The position numbers were made by a program, and so were the translations under genes. Shown here in pieces: positions 6,365-15,118 of a stretch of 64,000 bases of DNA (its first letter is position 1; each line of letters opens with the position of its first letter). The notes below the pieces were generated by a model that searched no databases, was not told the DNA's origin, and was given only the letters and a program-made list of their open reading frames with translations. Location of the stretch: the NCBI GenBank assembly GCA_029782225.1, contig JAKOVF010000146.1, forward strand, positions 1 through 64,000. The letters are read 5' to 3'. The stretch comes from Chloroflexota bacterium (GTDB taxonomy: Bacteria > Chloroflexota > Anaerolineae > Anaerolineales > Villigracilaceae).

Positions 6365-7717
6365 TTATGATACCTTTGCTACTTCTTCTGCGTATCTCTT
6401 CCAGACCCGCGGTGCCATCTCCCTGGCACGGGCGGCGATCTCGGCTTCGTCGAGTGTCAACAGCTCGCGGTCTTTCATCAGAACTTTACCACCGACGATC
6501 GTCGTGGTGACCATGCCTGGCTGGAAACCAAAGAGAATATGCCATGGCAAATTTTCGGGGGTGAGATGCGTAAAGGGTTGATAATCTACAAAAATGATGT
6601 CAGCATAGGCGCCTTCAGTAAGTTGACCAATTTGTGCTGCCGGGAAGAAGTTATTTGCCAGTTCCGCATTGTTGTAAATCGCCATTTGCGTGACGTCATA
6701 GCCTCCCATGCGGCGCGGATCACGATGATGAACCTTGTGCAGCAGGTATGCGGCCTTCCATTCTTCCCACATGGCATTGGAGAACCCGTCATTGCCCAGC
6801 GCGACCTTGATCCCCATGCGCATCATGGATTCTATCTGTGCCACGCCGACCCCGTTGTTCATGTTCGAGCGCGGCTGGTGTGTGAGCCATGTATCTGTTT
6901 CGCAGAGCATCTGCATTTCACGCGCATCAATGTGGACGCCATGCGCCGCGATAGTCTTGGGCCCGAGGATGCCGTGTTTATGCAGGCGGTCGATCACGCG
7001 CATCTCGGTCTTTTCCAGGCTGTCGTATTCGTCTGCCTCGTGCTCGGCCACATGGATATGGAAGCCGACATTATCCGGTGCGGCCCTGCGGCAAGCCTGT
7101 AACGTGACCCCGGAAAGCGTCAAGCTGGCGTGCAGGCCAAAGGTCCCGGCCAGACGCGGATGTGAATACGCTGCCAGCCGCCTCAGGAACCGGATGTTTT
7201 CATTGATCCCACTATTTGCTTTTTCCTGCCCATCCCGGTCCGTCACTTCGTAGCACAGGACCGCGCGCAATCCGGAGCTGTCCACTGCATCGGCGATGCA
7301 ATCGAGCGAGCCATCGATCGCGTTGGGTGAGGCATGATGATCGATCAGCATGGTCGTGCCATACTTGATGGCATCAACAAGAGAGACCAGGGCCGAGTAG
7401 CGAACTGCTTCGAGATCCAACGAGCGGTCGAGGGGCCACCACAGTTTCCTGAGGATCTCCGGAAAGTCTTTGGGTGCAGAACCGGGAATCCCCAGTCCGC
7501 GGGCGAAAGCTCCATAGAAATGAGTGTGCGCGCAAATATTCCCGGGCATCACATATTGGCCGCGGGCATCGAGCGTTTTTGCTCTTGGATATTTTTCGGT
7601 TAGCCTTCGGTTGGGGCCAATCTCACGGATTCGGTCGCCCTCGAAATAGATGGCGTGGTTTTCCAAGACGCGGTTCGGCGATTCCCAGGTGATGACAGTT
7701 GCATTTTTGATCAGCAT
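6365..7717 (-). CDS. ssnA: SsnA-type amidohydrolase
   Basis: A 450-residue amidohydrolase close to SsnA (chlorohydrolase/guanine deaminase superfamily). The metal site is shown by His64 and His66 in CAHTHFYGAF, FHIHVAEHE near 220, AAHGVHID near 260 and ALGNDGFSN near 308. KLWWPLDRSLDLEAVRYSAL and TTMLIDHHASPN are typical of SsnA. SsnA proteins are presumed to deaminate or dechlorinate an N-heterocycle and often lie near selenium-linked molybdenum hydroxylases; the substrate is unproven. The ATG directly abuts the stop of the NACHT gene (TAAATG), so the two are translationally linked, an unexpected partnership. Confidence 0.88.
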   Translation of the reverse strand: MLIKNATVITWESPNRVLENHAIYFEGDRIREIGPNRRLTEKYPRAKTLDARGQYVMPGNICAHTHFYGAFARGLGIPGSAPKDFPEILRKLWWPLDRSLDLEAVRYSALVSLVDAIKYGTTMLIDHHASPNAIDGSLDCIADAVDSSGLRAVLCYEVTDRDGQEKANSGINENIRFLRRLAAYSHPRLAGTFGLHASLTLSGVTLQACRRAAPDNVGFHIHVAEHEADEYDSLEKTEMRVIDRLHKHGILGPKTIAAHGVHIDAREMQMLCETDTWLTHQPRSNMNNGVGVAQIESMMRMGIKVALGNDGFSNAMWEEWKAAYLLHKVHHRDPRRMGGYDVTQMAIYNNAELANNFFPAAQIGQLTEGAYADIIFVDYQPFTHLTPENLPWHILFGFQPGMVTTTIVGGKVLMKDRELLTLDEAEIAARAREMAPRVWKRYAEEVAKVS

Positions 7718-10255
7718 TTAGCTAAACCCATATTGGCTGGGATGTGAAAGCTTGATTCCGGATGCGCCAATCTCCCAGAGCACATTGTAGGCGGCCTCGC
7801 GCAGTTCAGGATCGTCTCGGTACATGGCTGAGTAGATCTGAGCAATGACCCCTTCTGTTGGCGTATTTCTGAGATATGGCAGCGACGCGAGGCGAACTTC
7901 GGGATCGTCGCCTTTGAGCGCAAGAAGCAGGATATCTGTGGCGGGTGAGCCGGGAGAAATGCCAACACCCTGTTTGCCGGCGAATTCGATGAGCCACGGC
8001 GCTTCAGAGGGGGCCTTGAGCTGACGAGGGATGCGCGGGTTCATGATTGCCTTCAGGTCCAGTACTTCACCGGCAGAATTCCGCACGATCCATTGATCAT
8101 CATCGATCTGGACCTTCTTGAGGATTTCGACCGCCCAGGGTTCGTTCACGCGGCCCAGGCCATAGACCGCTGCCCGGCGCAGGAGAATATCCTGCAAAGT
8201 CACGCCGTCTCTGAGCATGGCGTGGCCTTCGCCCGGATCGTTGGCGAGAGCTTCGGCAGCGGCGCGGCGCAGATCTTCATCCGCATTCAGGAGAGTATGT
8301 GCTGCAGATTCGAGCGCATCATTTGTGCCAATGGCAACCAGGGCCATGCAGGCTGCTCTTCGTGCGGAAATGCTTGGGCAGCCCATCACTTGTTCAAGCA
8401 AGGGAACCGCTTTGGAATCTCGGACAGCACCACTTCCGAGCGCCGCAAGCTGGACCAGTTCGAAAGTCAGCGTGGACAGGAATTGGCGGAAGAGAGCTCC
8501 AACACTGGAATCATTGCTAATAACAAAGGCTGCAATAGCCTGTCCTCGTAAATTGAGGGGCAGACCATCGGTTTGAAGGAGACTGGCGAGGGCGCCGAAG
8601 AGTTTGCCGCGCCACGGCGCATTTTTCGGGGCATCGCGCAGCCAGCGCGCGGCCGAAAGCAGTGGCCGATGCATCGGCAGCCGCGACCACTCGATCAAAT
8701 TCTGCATGATCTTGCTGGCATCGCCGTGAGCCGCATAATAGCGCATGGCCAGGTATTTGCCGGACCAGTCTGGTTGATTGAGCAGGGCGTCCGTGGCGTT
8801 GTAGTTGCTGAGTCCGCGGCCTGCAAGAAATCCCTTGAAGACTGGATGAGTGAACCTCATGCGGTTGTTCGGAGAAGTGATGAGCAGTCCGCTGGATGCC
8901 ATCTTTCCAAGAAGACCCATCGAAGGGGCCGTAACGTTCTTGTCGCGTCGGGCCGCCTTCGCAGGCCCGGTGTCCTCAGCGGGTTTTTCACCTTCAGCAG
9001 GTGTTTCGGACTCCTGCTCTTCGAGCGTTTCGAAAGATTTCACCCATTCACGCGCCTTGCGGGGATCGAAAACAGGCTGCTGACTCAAGTCAACCTGCAT
9101 GGCGAGAGTCTCGAGCGCGGCCAGAGGCGTGTTGACCGGAGCGATGCGCCGAATGTGCGTGGCAATGGCTTCAAGCACATGCGGACCCAGTGCATCCCCT
9201 GCGTAGGCGCCCCATGCTTTCAGCGTCAATTCGAGCGGCGTGAGGTTGACGTTGTCTATGCTCAACCATGAATTGAGAAGGACCGGATCCACCTGCTGAG
9301 GTCCGCTTTGCGCCCAGGCCTCCACCGCAACATATTGGTTCCACAACTGTCCCCATTGCTCAATGAACCTGGCGCTCTGTTGCGCTGACCAGGTCATCAA
9401 AGCCAGGGGAGCAAAGTGCAGACCGATAAGCCCATCCAAATACTCGGGCGCGCCTGTGGTAACGATCAGCGCATTGGGATGAGTATGCAGCAAAAGCTTG
9501 AAATAATCCGAGATAGTTTGTTGACCCTCAGGGGAGAGTTCATCGTATCCATCCACCAGCAGAAGTGCATGGCCGCCCTTGAAAGTGTTTTGAATAAAGC
9601 CGCCGAGCCGGGGAAGGTCAAGCACAGCGGTGTGCTCGGCCGCCGCGTCGATGATCGGGTTGAGCACATCCCTTTCGTTGGAAACGGGCAGCTTCAAGTC
9701 CGCGACGTGCACGAGGAACGGTACTGACTCCTGGTGCTCGCCCAATTTCTCGCTTCGATTGGCGGCCAGAGATGCGAGGTATGCAAGGGCAACCGTCTTG
9801 CCGACGCCGGGCTGCCCAATGATGACAATGTTATTGTTCCCGGAGATCGCCTCCGGGAGCGTAATCGTTGGTGCGCGATAAACCGCGGCGAGCTCCGGCC
9901 ACGCGGGAAGATAAGGCACGGTCTGCGAGATGAGATCTTCAAAAGGTGGAGGCCCCCCCGGCTCGACGATGGTCGGCGGAGGAGCGAGCAGGAGCGGTTC
10001 CTGGATGATCTCATCCAGCGCGAAGAGAGGCGCGGCAAGGTGCATGCCCTGAGCCCGGCGGAGCGTAATCCGGCGATGATTCTCTTCAACCGTACTTGTA
10101 CGGCGCGCCTGGGCGGCTTCCCGTCGTTCCTGCATCCCTGCGCGGACCTCCGCCCAGAGCGGCCGCGCGCGTGAAAGCAGGAGCATGAACACAATGCCGG
10201 TGACCAGACCGATAAGGAAAGAGGGTGCGTTCAGGGAAAAGCCAAGATCAGGCAT
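7718..10255 (-). CDS. Membrane-anchored NACHT NTPase with HEAT-like repeats
   Basis: An 845-residue protein. Residues about 5-28 form one transmembrane helix (FLIGLVTGIVFMLLL). A NACHT-type P-loop ATPase follows: Walker A GQPGVGKT at 147-154, Walker B LLLVDGYDEL at 231-240 with the extra small/acidic residues typical of NACHT, then a sensor strand ALIVTTG. The C-terminal 250 residues are Ala/Leu-rich helical pairs of HEAT type (AAACMALVAIGTNDALESAA and similar). No nuclease, TIR or other effector is fused. Bacterial NACHT proteins include anti-phage receptors, but the housekeeping neighbours here do not form a defence island. ATG 10255 is eight bases after the upstream stop; longer starts would overlap that gene. 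Confidence 0.85.
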   Translation of the reverse strand: MPDLGFSLNAPSFLIGLVTGIVFMLLLSRARPLWAEVRAGMQERREAAQARRTSTVEENHRRITLRRAQGMHLAAPLFALDEIIQEPLLLAPPPTIVEPGGPPPFEDLISQTVPYLPAWPELAAVYRAPTITLPEAISGNNNIVIIGQPGVGKTVALAYLASLAANRSEKLGEHQESVPFLVHVADLKLPVSNERDVLNPIIDAAAEHTAVLDLPRLGGFIQNTFKGGHALLLVDGYDELSPEGQQTISDYFKLLLHTHPNALIVTTGAPEYLDGLIGLHFAPLALMTWSAQQSARFIEQWGQLWNQYVAVEAWAQSGPQQVDPVLLNSWLSIDNVNLTPLELTLKAWGAYAGDALGPHVLEAIATHIRRIAPVNTPLAALETLAMQVDLSQQPVFDPRKAREWVKSFETLEEQESETPAEGEKPAEDTGPAKAARRDKNVTAPSMGLLGKMASSGLLITSPNNRMRFTHPVFKGFLAGRGLSNYNATDALLNQPDWSGKYLAMRYYAAHGDASKIMQNLIEWSRLPMHRPLLSAARWLRDAPKNAPWRGKLFGALASLLQTDGLPLNLRGQAIAAFVISNDSSVGALFRQFLSTLTFELVQLAALGSGAVRDSKAVPLLEQVMGCPSISARRAACMALVAIGTNDALESAAHTLLNADEDLRRAAAEALANDPGEGHAMLRDGVTLQDILLRRAAVYGLGRVNEPWAVEILKKVQIDDDQWIVRNSAGEVLDLKAIMNPRIPRQLKAPSEAPWLIEFAGKQGVGISPGSPATDILLLALKGDDPEVRLASLPYLRNTPTEGVIAQIYSAMYRDDPELREAAYNVLWEIGASGIKLSHPSQYGFS

Positions 10256-10263
10256 CGAGTGCT

Positions 10264-10965
10264 TTAGCCGGCATAAAGGATTCGTCCGCACGAAGGACAG
10301 CAAACAATTTGTGTGGCGGAACGTGCATTCTGTTGGATGGAAGCAGTAAGCCGGGAACCGCAGGAATCACAAGAGTTATCACTAATCTCTGTCACGGCCA
10401 CACCGCGTCTTTTCTGGCGCAAGCCCGTGTACATATCAAGCAATTGACTGTCAATGGGCGCAAGGACTGCTTCACGTTCAGAAGCCAATCGTTCCAGGTC
10501 TTTGAGCAGGGTCGTCCGGCTATCCAGCAGCTTCTTATGCTCGCCGCCCAGGCGTGACTGCAGGACCTCCAGATCACGGTGGGCCGACTGCAGGTCCTGC
10601 TCAGCTTTCTCAACTTCGACCATGGCCTCCAATTCACGTTCCTCCAGGGTCGAGAGGTGGCGCTTGAGTGCCGCGACATCCTTTTGGAGGTCCTGTAATT
10701 CCTTCGGGTTGTGAACGGCGCCTCCATACAGGCTGGCTTCCGCCTGCTGGATCTTGATCTGCTGACTGGCGGCCTCGGCCTCGATCAATTGCAGTTCGTG
10801 ACGAGCGCGGTGATTTTCCTTTTCTGCGTTTTCCACCCGTGTCATGGCAGAGCGTAGCTCGACATCATTTTCCAAAGTCTTGCGAATTGTATCCAGTTGG
10901 GCTTGCGCCCGGTCGATCTGGCGATCTACTTGTTGAAGGCGGAAGAGTCCCAGTGATGCGCTCAT
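10264..10965 (-). CDS. Coiled-coil protein with C4 zinc ribbon (CdsZ-like, PF02591 family)
   Basis: A 233-residue protein of two parts: a long alpha-helical coiled coil (residues 5-180, rich in E, Q, L and R heptads) and a C-terminal zinc ribbon with CDSCG near 198 and CPSCGRILY near 223. This is the architecture of the C4-type zinc ribbon family to which chlamydial CdsZ belongs; bacterial members are thought to be scaffolds or regulators linked to envelope or secretion, but a general role is not settled. The start ATG has no Shine-Dalgarno; TATAAT ends six bases before it. The NACHT gene follows at once, suggesting a functional pair. Confidence 0.86.
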   Translation of the reverse strand: MSASLGLFRLQQVDRQIDRAQAQLDTIRKTLENDVELRSAMTRVENAEKENHRARHELQLIEAEAASQQIKIQQAEASLYGGAVHNPKELQDLQKDVAALKRHLSTLEERELEAMVEVEKAEQDLQSAHRDLEVLQSRLGGEHKKLLDSRTTLLKDLERLASEREAVLAPIDSQLLDMYTGLRQKRRGVAVTEISDNSCDSCGSRLTASIQQNARSATQIVCCPSCGRILYAG

Positions 10966-10971
10966 ACGCTG

Positions 10972-10977
10972 ATTATA
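10972..10977 (-). promoter_or_regulatory. -10 hexamer placed for a leaderless mRNA (zinc-ribbon gene)
   Basis: TATAAT on the minus strand is followed by six bases (CAGCGT) and then ATG at 10965. A sigma-A start 6-7 bases after the hexamer would fall on or next to the A of the start codon. Confidence 0.6.
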
Positions 10978-10990
10978 TTACGAAACAAGA

Positions 10991-11021
10991 AGCGGCCGTC
11001 ATTGCAAAATTGACAGCCGCT
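10991..11021 (-). terminator. Hairpin between the beta-lactamase-like gene and the zinc-ribbon gene
   Basis: AGCGGCCGTCA pairs with TGACAGCCGCT with one mismatch, followed by TTCTTGTTTCG on the minus strand. It lies 54 bases after the stop of the beta-lactamase-like gene and before the zinc-ribbon promoter, so it probably separates two transcripts. Confidence 0.55.
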
Positions 11022-11074
11022 TTGTTCTCGTGCTGGCCGAGTGAGCCGACAGGGGAACGCAGTCGAAGCGCAAA

Positions 11075-12565
11075 CTACTGTTCCGGCACGTTGAAGTAGT
11101 TGTACGTGGCCCGGGTCAGGTTGATCACGAGCGGATTGGTCACTTCCCAGATGTTATTGACGGGATGATACGTGTAGATCGTGAGGATGTAGTCGCCGCC
11201 GGGCGTGAAGATGATGGCGGCATCGCTGTAGTCATGAACATTATCCTGTGCATCGCGGACGAAGCCATGCTTGTGGGCGACGAGCGTTCCGTCCGGGACG
11301 CCGGCCTGGATCAGCGACCCAAACTTATCCTCCGCCAGAAAATCGATCATCAACTGGCAGGTGGCTTTATCCACTTTGCCCGGGAAAGCCGCTGCCAGCG
11401 CGCCGCCTCCGTTCTGGGCGCATTGGTAGATGTCGGTTAGCAGCGTGCCAATGTCGGAGGCCGTTGTCTGGGAGTAGGGATCCGGGTCGGTGCTCACATC
11501 AAGGCGGGAGTTTGACGGCGTTTCGTGGTTGGGGAGCATGTTGGGCGCGCCAAAGTAGAAGAAGCCGCCGATGTAGGTATCCTGTAGCCCCAGAGTTTTC
11601 ATATCGTTTGTGACAATGAGAGGTCCCGTGTTTGGGTCCAACATCTTCATCAACGTATCCGCCGCGTCATTGTTGGATTTCTGGAAAATCTCGTCCAGGA
11701 TGGCGCGGGTGCTGTCATTCAGGTTTGACCCGCGGTTGATGAAGTAGGAGACCATGATCGGTATCTTGATGGTGCTCGACGCAGTGAACGCAATATCGGG
11801 AGTAACGCTGATCTCCTGGTTGTTGTTGATCGCAAATTGGATTTCCTGGCCGGTTTGCAAATCTACCATGTAAAGGCTGATCAAACCGTCGAAACCCGAG
11901 ACCTGGATGATCTGCTTTAGGAGAATCTGGAGGTTATCCAGCGTCGGCCGCGTGGCTACACTTCGGCTGACCGAGAGCGCCACAGACCGGCTGGTCGGCG
12001 AACGCAGCGCATCGCTCAGGAGCAGCACGGCGCGGTCGAGGTCGAGAGTCTGCCCGGGTTGGCCGGGCAGGAAATCGGTCCCGCCTGGAACCGGCAGCGC
12101 GGCGGTGGGCGGCTGGTCGTAGCGGGCCGAAATCTCATTCTGCAAATATTCGCGCAGGCGTTCCTCTGAGATCGTTGCGCTGAGAGGGATGTCTACGGGC
12201 CGAGGGTCGCGATTCCAGAGATAATCCCAGAAGCCACCCCAGAAGGAACCGCCCGTGCGTTCGAGGTCGGCTGCGGCCAACATGGATTCAACATCGGCTT
12301 GGAAGCCGACCACGCTCGGATCAATATGGATCACCGCGCTGCCATAGATCACTTCGACAGGAGATGTATAAACCTCCAGCAGGCGCTGGGAGGCCTCCGC
12401 CGGAGTCAGCCCGCCAACGGGCACGCCGGCGATGGTCATTCCGATGGGATAGTTATTTCGCTGACGACTGTACCCGATGAGAGAAATGATGATGAGCACG
12501 AGCGCCGCGCTCAGAAGCAAGATGGAGATTCCCCGCAAGATAATGTTCGTATTCCGATTTCTCAC
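11075..12565 (-). CDS. Membrane-anchored class A beta-lactamase-like serine hydrolase
   Basis: A 496-residue protein with one N-terminal membrane helix (about 9-31), a YoaR-like region (PVGGLTPAEASQRLLEVY, about 49-66, through 200), and a C-terminal class A beta-lactamase fold. The active-site Ser264-x-x-Lys267 lies in TASSTIKIP, SNN at 297-299 is the SDN-loop equivalent, and HKHG near 433 replaces the KTG triad. The middle His and lack of an obvious Glu166 region argue against true beta-lactam hydrolysis; a cell-wall or peptide-hydrolysing role on the outer face is more likely. Start GTG 12565 has TGGAGG four to five bases before it. The gene is single, between hairpins. Confidence 0.82.
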   Translation of the reverse strand: MRNRNTNIILRGISILLLSAALVLIIISLIGYSRQRNNYPIGMTIAGVPVGGLTPAEASQRLLEVYTSPVEVIYGSAVIHIDPSVVGFQADVESMLAAADLERTGGSFWGGFWDYLWNRDPRPVDIPLSATISEERLREYLQNEISARYDQPPTAALPVPGGTDFLPGQPGQTLDLDRAVLLLSDALRSPTSRSVALSVSRSVATRPTLDNLQILLKQIIQVSGFDGLISLYMVDLQTGQEIQFAINNNQEISVTPDIAFTASSTIKIPIMVSYFINRGSNLNDSTRAILDEIFQKSNNDAADTLMKMLDPNTGPLIVTNDMKTLGLQDTYIGGFFYFGAPNMLPNHETPSNSRLDVSTDPDPYSQTTASDIGTLLTDIYQCAQNGGGALAAAFPGKVDKATCQLMIDFLAEDKFGSLIQAGVPDGTLVAHKHGFVRDAQDNVHDYSDAAIIFTPGGDYILTIYTYHPVNNIWEVTNPLVINLTRATYNYFNVPEQ

Positions 12566-12622
12566 GCAGCCTCCAGAGCAGGATTCACGTTATCCGGAAA
12601 TTCACTATCAGAGAACTGAAAC

Positions 12623-12656
12623 TTGGGGTGCGAGCCTGCGCACGCTCACGCCCCAA
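12623..12656. repeat. Hairpin repeat between divergent genes
   Basis: TTGGGG at 12623-12628 pairs with CCCCAA at 12651-12656, with inner GCGAGC/GCTC pairing. It lies in the 242-base gap between the divergent beta-lactamase-like and proline dehydrogenase genes. A TAGAAT at 12743-12748 could be the -10 for the plus-strand gene, without a clear -35. Confidence 0.4.
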
Positions 12657-12807
12657 ATTTCGGCATCCGCTAAGAGTAGAACTCGGAAAACCTGATAAAA
12701 GTCACAAAAAAAGTATAACACACTCACTCAAGTCACCTGTGCTAGAATACATTTGCCTGTCTGTGGCGTGTCGCGCGGCTGGCACATCCTAAAACGGAAG
12801 GGTTGAA

Positions 12808-13767
12808 ATGCTTCGCTCTTTCCTCATCTACCTCTCGAAAGCGGTCTGGGCGCAGAAACTGGTCACCGGCTGGGGTTTTGCCTGGCGCTTTGCATCCCGT
12901 TTCATAGCAGGGACAAAACTCGATGACGCCATGCGCGCTGTCCGTGAACTGAATGGCAAGGGGATCAACGTAACGCTCGACCACCTCGGTGAACACACCA
13001 ATACACCTGAAGAAGCCCAGCAGGCGACCGACGATATCTTCGCCACGCTGGACGCGATCGGCGCGGACTCCTCGGCCTGTGCCAATGTGTCCATCAAGCT
13101 GACGCAAATCGGTCTGGGCCTGGACGAGAACCTGTGCGCGCGCAACCTGGAGAGGATCATCGCCCGGGCAAAGACCAACAACACCTTCATCCGTGTTGAT
13201 ATCGAAGATACGCCTTACACGGATAAGACCATCAACATCTATTCTCAAATGCGGCAAAAGGGGTATCAGAACGTTGGCATGGCTGTGCAGGCATACCTCT
13301 TCCGCGCTGAAGCGGATACCCGCCGTCTGCTTGAAGACAGGACACCGATCCGTCTGGTCAAGGGAGCGTACCTGGAACCCCCCGACAAGGCCTTTGCCAG
13401 GAAAACCGACGTGGATGCAAACTACGATCTGTTGACCAAGTTGCTGATTGATGCCTCTCTTGCCAACGGTTCGAAGGAATCGAGCGATGGACGCGTCCCC
13501 CCCATCCCTGCCATTGCGACCCATGATGAAAAGCGGATTGCTTTCGCAAAGGGATATGCGGACAAAGTGGGTCTTCCAAAAGAAGGCATGGAATTTCAAA
13601 TGCTGTACGGCATCCGCCGCGATTTGCAGGAAGGATTGGCAAAGGAAGGATACCCGGTCCGTGTGTATGTCCCCTTCGGGACGCATTGGTATCCGTATTT
13701 CATGCGAAGGCTCGCCGAGCGGCCAGCGAATATCTGGTTCTTCATTTCGAATTTCTTCAAAGGATAG
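12808..13767 (+). CDS. Proline dehydrogenase (monofunctional)
   Basis: A 319-residue FAD enzyme that oxidises proline to pyrroline-5-carboxylate. Signatures: NVTLDHLGEHT near 53-63, NVSIKLTQIGL near 92, IRLVKGAYLEPP near 186, FQMLYGIRRDLQ near 265, and RVYVPFGTHWYPYFMRRLAE near 285, the Arg-Arg motif that binds the proline carboxylate and FAD. It is the short bacterial PutA-PRODH domain type without the dehydrogenase half. GGAAGGG precedes ATG 12808. The partner P5C dehydrogenase is not in the window. A few residues around GSKESSDGRVPP look like a variable loop. Confidence 0.92.
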   Translation: MLRSFLIYLSKAVWAQKLVTGWGFAWRFASRFIAGTKLDDAMRAVRELNGKGINVTLDHLGEHTNTPEEAQQATDDIFATLDAIGADSSACANVSIKLTQIGLGLDENLCARNLERIIARAKTNNTFIRVDIEDTPYTDKTINIYSQMRQKGYQNVGMAVQAYLFRAEADTRRLLEDRTPIRLVKGAYLEPPDKAFARKTDVDANYDLLTKLLIDASLANGSKESSDGRVPPIPAIATHDEKRIAFAKGYADKVGLPKEGMEFQMLYGIRRDLQEGLAKEGYPVRVYVPFGTHWYPYFMRRLAERPANIWFFISNFFKG

Positions 13768-13805
13768 CGGCAAGCACACACGAAAACAGAGATAGGCATG
13801 AGCAG

Positions 13806-13835
13806 CGGACTGGTTCCTACCGGTCCGTTGTTTTT
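13806..13835. terminator. Bidirectional-looking terminator after proline dehydrogenase
   Basis: CGGACTGG pairs with CCGGTCCG with one mismatch, then TTGTTTTTGC on the plus strand. It lies 40 bases after the proline dehydrogenase stop and 3 bases after the end of the convergent methyltransferase gene. Confidence 0.65.
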
Positions 13836-13838
13836 GCT

Positions 13839-14462
13839 TTACTTCTCAAACATGAAGGAGATCAGCCTGGGCGGCTTGCCCTCGTCGTCTTCGTGCCACC
13901 ACTCGTGTAATTCTTTCAATGCCAGTCCGTTCTGGCGGGCCGCATCGAGAAAGTCCGATATATGATGGACGTATGCTGGAATTTCAATCCTGCTTTCGGC
14001 CCTTTGAAAATTGGCCTTCCTGCCCAGATACTGCCGGAACGGATGCAGCTCGGAGACAAAAAAGAATCCTCCATCACACAGTGTCCGAGATGCTTCTGAA
14101 AAGACAAAAGAGATATTTTCGATGTGTTCCAGGACGAGGTTGCATACCACGAGACCCGCTGATTTGTCCGCGCTCGGCCATGGTTCTGACAAATTTGCTG
14201 TTGAAAAATGGACATTGTCCGCTGTTACTTTCTGCCTGGCTTTGCTGATCATGCCCTGTGAAAAATCCACCGCGTGGACGGTTGTGCCTATTTGTGCGAG
14301 GAAGCCTGTATTCTTGCCGGTTCCACAGCCAATCTCAAGGATTACCTCTGCTTGCAAGCGTTCAAGCGTTTTTCGGGTGATCCTGGCATCCAGATCACGG
14401 GTCAGATTCTCATCGTTGTCATAGCTTTGAGACCAGTTGTTGTACGCGTTTTGTATGTTCAT
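13839..14462 (-). CDS. Class I SAM-dependent methyltransferase
   Basis: A 207-residue Rossmann-fold methyltransferase. Motif I is ILEIGCGTGKNTGFLA near residues 39-54 and motif II VHAVDFSQGMI near 62-72; VVCNLVLEHIENI near 105 is the post-II helix. The type (YcgJ/UbiE-like SAM methylase) does not identify a substrate. ATG 14462 lies 17 bases after the stop of the upstream DUF6328 gene; an open frame runs further upstream but overlaps that gene. Both are probably one transcript. Confidence 0.86.
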   Translation of the reverse strand: MNIQNAYNNWSQSYDNDENLTRDLDARITRKTLERLQAEVILEIGCGTGKNTGFLAQIGTTVHAVDFSQGMISKARQKVTADNVHFSTANLSEPWPSADKSAGLVVCNLVLEHIENISFVFSEASRTLCDGGFFFVSELHPFRQYLGRKANFQRAESRIEIPAYVHHISDFLDAARQNGLALKELHEWWHEDDEGKPPRLISFMFEK

Positions 14463-14479
14463 GATCCTGCGCAAACTCC

Positions 14480-14968
14480 CTAATAGTCTTTTCCTACAAG
14501 CTCTTGCAGAAACTTCACGCGGGGAAGCAGCGACCACACTGTCAGGAATATGCCTGCCAAAATAATGGTCAGTATGGCGCTGACGAGCCTGTTTCCCAGA
14601 ATGATCTTTCCGATCAAATAGAAGTCCAAACAGGTTCCTACCATCAATGGGTACATGGACCATAACATGAGACGGGTGGCAATGGAAATGAAGACTTTTG
14701 TCATTCCCATGGGCATTGTTTCTCGATGATAGGCCGCGGGCCCCATAACGAGCACCACCGCAACAGCCACGAGCCCGGTCGCAAACAAATGGAGGGTCTG
14801 TTCGCCTTGCGTGAGTTTATCAAAGAAGGGATCGTTGAAAACCGCAATCAATTGAAATCCAAAAAGGGTCTGGATACCAGGCAGCACCATGCGACATTCT
14901 CCGAGCAGGAATGTCGCTGCCTGCGATAAAGTCAGCTTCTCTTCTGGTTCTCTCATACCAAGCTCCAC
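14480..14968 (-). CDS. DUF6328-family membrane protein
   Basis: A 162-residue protein that matches the DUF6328 family by its start (EKLTLSQAATFLLGECRMVL) and PGIQTLFGFQL. Four membrane helices are visible: about 28-45, 60-78, 93-117 and 128-150, with charged ends. No function is established. The following gene (methyltransferase) is 17 bases away on the same strand. Confidence 0.72.
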   Translation of the reverse strand: MELGMREPEEKLTLSQAATFLLGECRMVLPGIQTLFGFQLIAVFNDPFFDKLTQGEQTLHLFATGLVAVAVVLVMGPAAYHRETMPMGMTKVFISIATRLMLWSMYPLMVGTCLDFYLIGKIILGNRLVSAILTIILAGIFLTVWSLLPRVKFLQELVGKDY

Positions 14969-15118
14969 AGATAAAGTCCGCGAGATAGGGAGGAATACAA
15001 GCCGAGACCAGCCATACGATCACGGCTCTTGTAGATGGCGTTATAGAAGAACCTGGGACGGTTCTCTTTTTATCATTAACGGGGATGTTCAGGATATATG
15101 CTGTCGGGCGCTGGATGC

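Noticed and set aside
8573-9271. 232-codon plus-strand frame
   Set aside because: Antisense to the NACHT/HEAT gene; no start signal and no motif.
7718-10255. NACHT gene as part of an anti-phage defence island
   Set aside because: No nuclease, reverse transcriptase, CBASS, restriction or integrase gene is nearby, and no effector is fused; only the ATPase type suggests defence.
11075-12565. Antibiotic-resistance beta-lactamase
   Set aside because: KTG is KHG, the protein is anchored with an extra domain, and no resistance context is present.
12742-13779. Long open frame (345 codons) on the minus strand
   Set aside because: It is antisense to the well-supported proline dehydrogenase gene and shows no protein-like motifs; high G+C makes such mirror frames common.
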